Below, one piece after another: positions 60,396 through 64,000 of a stretch of 64,000 bases of DNA. A program made the position numbers and the translations under genes. Every line of letters starts with the position of its first letter. Position 1 is the stretch's first letter. The stretch comes from Emydura subglobosa. Lineage: Eukaryota; Chordata; Testudines; Chelidae. The stretch spans positions 25,864,431 through 25,928,430 of the forward strand of contig ML679959.1 of NCBI GenBank assembly GCA_007922225.1. Reading direction: 5' to 3'. The notes under the pieces are model-generated. The model was not told the DNA's origin. It saw only the letters and a list, made by a program, of their open reading frames with translations, and ran no database searches.

Positions 60396-61810
60396 TTGAA
60401 GAATTTCCAGTTACTGGTAATCCCCTTCTTCACGTGACAGTTCCTATTGTATTCCACTGAGAGTGATTGACAAGCAGAAGCTATTTAGGTGGAGGGTGTG
60501 AGGAGAAGGACGGAACCATGGAATGAAGGACTGCTGTACCAAACGAAGTGCCCTTTGCCAAATCATGCATCAAGGCATGATGAGACAAGAAGGTATACAC
60601 GAGTTCCACGTGGCTGCCTTACAAATGTCCATGAGGGACACGTCATGGAGTGCAGGAGTAGTTGATGCTTGCACTCTTGTGGAATGGGCCCATATCCCAC
60701 CCGGTGGGGATCATCCTGCTATTTCATAACACAGCATGATGTGCCCTGAGACCCATTTTGAGGTCCTCTGGGTGGAAATGGCCTGTCCCTTAATTCTCTC
60801 TGCTATGGCCACAAAAAGTCTGGGAGACTTTCAGAACGGCCGCATCCTTTGAAGGCAGGAGGCCAGTGCTCTGCACACATCTAAACAGTGAAGGCATCGT
60901 TCCTCATGAGAGGCGTGTGGTTTGGGAAAGGCAGCAGGTAAGTGTATGGATTGGTTGAGGTAGAAACGGGAAGCCACCTTTGGTAGAACTTTGGAGTGCT
61001 ATCAAAGTGAGACCTTGTCTTTACAAAACGTGATGAAAGGTGGGATTGCCATCCTGGCTCCCAGCTCGTCAACACTCCTTGCTGAGGTAATAGCCACTGA
61101 AAAGGCTACTTTCTTAGAGTGAAAAGAGATCAGGAGCAAGAGGCTAGAGGTTCAAAGGGAGGATTCATTAATGATGTGAGGGCTAGGCTGAGGTCCCACT
61201 GAGGGATGACTGTCTGAATGGGTGGGTATTTGTGTACAAAGCCCTTGCAAAATCTAGTAGGCAATGGATTGGTGAAGACGAAATACCCTTCAACAGCTGG
61301 ATGAAAGGTGCTAATGGCCACCATGTCCATCTTGATTGAGTTGAGGGTGAGTTCCAAAGCCTTTAAGGAAAGAAGGTAATCTAGGAACACAGGGATGTCT
61401 ACCGCTTTGGGGGCAAGGCCTCTGTGGTTGGCCCAGAGGGTGAAACAGACCCACTTGGCCTGGTAAGATCTTCTTGTGGAAACATTCTTGCTGTTAGAGA
61501 GGATGTTATGAACCACTGACAAACACTGCAGTGCTAGCAGAGGTGTCCATTCAAAAACCAAGCTGTCACATAGACCACCTTCAAATCGGGGTGCTTGAGT
61601 CTGCACCTGCATTTTGTGAGCAGTTGCGGAACGTTGGTAGTGGTATTGGCAAGTGTTCTGACAAGCGGAGAAGAAGCAGGAACCAGAACTGGTTCAGCTG
61701 GTATGGTTCTATCAGGATTACCATTGCTCTTTCTAGTCAACGGTCAGGGATCTGGTCCCACTGCGAGTGGGTGCCTATTCCACCCCTCGAGCAATAGTGG
61801 GTGCAATTGC
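60395..61810 (-). mobile_element. DIRS-like element: RNase H edge and tyrosine recombinase
   Basis: On minus, from the right, KHPDLKVVYVTAWFLNG marks the junction after RNase H. Then RSYQAKWVCFTLWANHRGLA, IPVFLDYLLSLKALELTLNS and PIQTVIPQWDLSLALTSLMN follow. After a shift come AITSARSVDELGARMAIP, CLHCLDVCRALASCLQR, SPRLFVAIAERIKGQA and WAHSTRVQAST. This is the order of conserved blocks in DIRS tyrosine recombinases. A terminal segment like the one at 19.3 kb closes the left end (60395-60460). The reverse transcriptase to the right is not seen. Confidence 0.8.
60510..61612 (-). pseudogene. DIRS-like tyrosine recombinase, broken
   Basis: The longest uninterrupted part is 160 codons (61612-61130), covering the N-terminal core-binding domain. 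The catalytic domain is spread over other frames. The first active Arg is present in AITSARS near 61086, and an HxxR motif, HSTR, is at 60675-60686. The nucleophile Tyr region reads DICKAATWNSC, where I see no Tyr at the expected place. Stops and frameshifts mean no functional protein. Confidence 0.72.
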
Positions 61811-64000
61811 AAGACGCAAAAAGACCTAATAGCAATATCTGGGGGGAAGAGGAAATTTAATGCAATATTTCCATCTATGAAAAATAGCTTTTAGTTACCC
61901 AGATATCACTCCAGGTATTACCACAGTACACAGCCAATTCAAGAGTTAAGTGCAACCTACAGCAGTAATAAATAAGACTGCCTCTGTTGCCTTCATCAAC
62001 CTTTTATAGGTGTTAATACTTTGCTCATTTGGATACCTTCCTGGCTTCTTAGGTTTTTTAATTCATTCATTGGCAGCATGAGTTGTTAGGTTATTTTTAA
62101 GGCGTCTCCTAAGCTCTTTAATATATAATGAAGGGTTCCAAAGAACTGTATTAATGGCTACACTTCCATTCTCAAAATAACATTATTCTGATTACCTCCG
62201 GCCCTCCTTCACACACCGTGATACATAAAACATTAGCAGTGCTAACAGTTACCTAGTTATATATTCTAAGAAAATCTTGATTTGCATAAGAATTTGGGCG
62301 AAGGAGAAGCAAATGAAAATTTGCTAAAGTAGGTCCAAAGCTAGCAATCCTATCCAGAGCTTTGATTAACACTATATATGTTTACGTCAACAGGATATAC
62401 CATTATGTTTATATTGTGCGTGACAATGCTTCTTGATGTCTGTCCTTCCCTTATGATGTTGCCATAATGGTCACTGTTGGACAAAGTGAATTTTAGTCAA
62501 CATCTTCTGGGTAGAGAGTTTACAGTGTTTACCTCTGACATAGGGCCCTAAAAGGAGTAGGTCCTGAACTCCATCCATCTAAGACTCCCCACCGCCTTAT
62601 ATTACTTTTTACCTCTCAGAGTTCCTGGAGGAGCACAGAATTTCCTAGGCTAGAAGGGTTATGGTTTTTAGTGCTTATGGCCAGGTCAGTGTCAGAATGC
62701 GGGAATACCACCCCTTCTGTCAGACAAATAGCCCATGCTACACAGTAATTCTACGTTACGTGCTACACTGTAATTCTCAACCTTTGGTCCATGGAGCCGT
62801 TTCTACAAGACCTCTAGGACAAACTCATAATAGTGCAGGAAAGATTGGATCACCTCCTCTCCAGTCCTTCCTGAGAGGCAATGATAGTTGTAGACGGGTC
62901 TCATTCTGAAAGGCTTGCTGAATTTCAGTAGCGCTCGGGTTCTTTGTTTTAAATATCTTTGTTCTGAGCAGACTCAGATAGCTCCTGCACACGGTAGCCA
63001 ATGATGTGCATACTTCAGGTCTATGCCTGCCAGCATGTCTTACTGAGCATAATGGGCAACTTAGTGTCAGTAATAAGCCCTACACGAGGTACTAATTTCA
63101 GACTAAGGCCCTAAAATGTTACCAATATCAAGAGACAAAGGGGGTGAGGTAATATCTTTTACTACCTCACCGACCTTCTCTCTACACTACCCTGGAACCA
63201 ACACTGCTACTACTACACTTCTTACACCAATACAGAGAGCAATTCACGAGGGAGCTGTCAGGCAACATACTCTACATGATAAGCTACTATTCTGTAAACA
63301 CTATGAATTGGGCCAGGAATTGAAGCCCCAAATAATACCAAGCGATTAATGTGTTATTTTCTACCCAACAAAATAAGTCTCCCACAAAAAACCAACCTGT
63401 AAGTCTGCATTAGACAAACACTATAAAATGATAAAGGACGAGGTGGAAATACTACACAACCATTAAGGATGAGGTAGAAAAGCGGGAACAGGTTGCAAGG
63501 GAAGATTAAATGAAGTGTGTCCCTTCTTAAACTATTACTCTGCCTTCCTCCTCTCAATGTGCTAGAAAAATATTGCTATAACAACTATATAAACAGTTTG
63601 CACCATTCAGGTTATTCTACTACAAGTTTCATAATTATACAGAATTGGAGGTCTAATGATGGGTGTAGGCATGATTATAAGTGAAGTATCTGAAGAAATA
63701 TGGTCTGAGAGTCAAATTACTTTCTTTCTAAGAACCAAATTATTTGAAAGTTACCATAGTTATATTATACTCCCAAGCCATTCAGCAAGAGAATGTGTGA
63801 AGAACCTCTGAAATATACTAGCGATACATTTCAACTCCTTTAATACTATTTTGGCAGGAGGCCACAGGTTACATTCGTCATAAATGTAAGCTTATAATCA
63901 TCTGGGCCTAAAAGGTCAATTTCCCATTTTAGAAGTGCCAGGTCAAACTTGTTGACTTTAGATCGAAACTGATAGTAAGCAAAGATATTCAAGATCAGAA

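Larger units (their letters stand above)
25633..64000 (-). other. DIS3L2: Probable DIS3L2 intron upstream of the acidic exon
   Basis: Sequence upstream of the acceptor at 25633-25634 shows no DIS3L2 exon on minus, so at least 38 kb is inferred to be intron. I looked for the preceding N-terminal exons and did not see them; short exons could be missed by eye. Stretches 25.7-28.0, 29.2-30.6, 34.9-37.9, 40.9-45.4, 49.5-52.7, 54.4-56.0, 56.7-58.9 and 61.8-64.0 kb hold no gene or clear repeat I can name. Confidence 0.6.

Noticed and set aside
62770..62830. CTGTAATTCTCAACCTTTGGTCCATGG, like a hAT end
   Set aside because: Resembles a left end, but no right end or duplication could be located. Possibly an old fragment, not called.

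Overview
The window is vertebrate nuclear DNA, most likely from a turtle or another non-avian reptile. It has long introns, low gene density, several 5'-truncated CR1 LINEs, a chromodomain Ty3/gypsy element, DIRS-like tyrosine-recombinase elements, a two-gene Harbinger transposon and many short hAT-type elements. The reptile or turtle assignment is inferred from this mix of repeats plus the conservation of the one host gene. Nothing bacterial, viral-genomic or CRISPR-like is present.

The one host gene I can support is DIS3L2, the 3'-5' exoribonuclease, on the minus strand. Three consecutive coding exons lie at 25392-25632, 5775-5881 and 4305-4552. Their splice sites are canonical and their phases fit (1 nt then 2 nt, then 0, leaving 2 nt). 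Together they encode the acidic variable stretch of the N-terminal half and the start of the second cold-shock domain. Almost all of the rest is intron: 1-4304 (to the next, unseen exon), 4553-5774, 5882-25391 and, by inference, 25633-64000. I found no earlier or later DIS3L2 exon in the window.

Layout by region. 1-9.9 kb: DIS3L2 exons, mostly unique intron, an old MIR/L2-like trace and a CR1 tail. 10-15 kb: an AT-rich hAT-type element, a G-run and a second hAT-type element. 14.97-17.33 kb: a chromovirus with two LTRs, a 5-bp target duplication and most of pol deleted. 19.3-22 kb: a DIRS-like recombinase copy interrupted by two short inverted-repeat elements and a hAT element with a perfect 8-bp duplication. 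22.9-24.9 kb: an eroded LINE of the RTE-like type. 28-29.1 kb: an unclassified repeat. 30.7-34.9 kb: CR1 copies, an inverted-repeat element, and a hAT element with a perfect 8-bp duplication. 38-40.5 kb: a DIRS-like first ORF with a CCHC knuckle, then a CR1. 45.4-46 kb: an LTR-like repeat. 46.8-49.5 kb: a Harbinger copy with a Myb-like gene on plus and a DDE transposase remnant on minus. 52.8-54.4 kb: a hAT element inserted in a CR1 tail. 56 kb: an unclassified repeat. 58.9-61.8 kb: a CR1 abutting another DIRS-like recombinase copy. The remaining stretches look like ordinary intron.

No element looks fully intact, since every coding remnant carries stops, frameshifts or deletions. The best preserved structural evidence is the set of target-site duplications. 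The nested order lets the insertion history be read.
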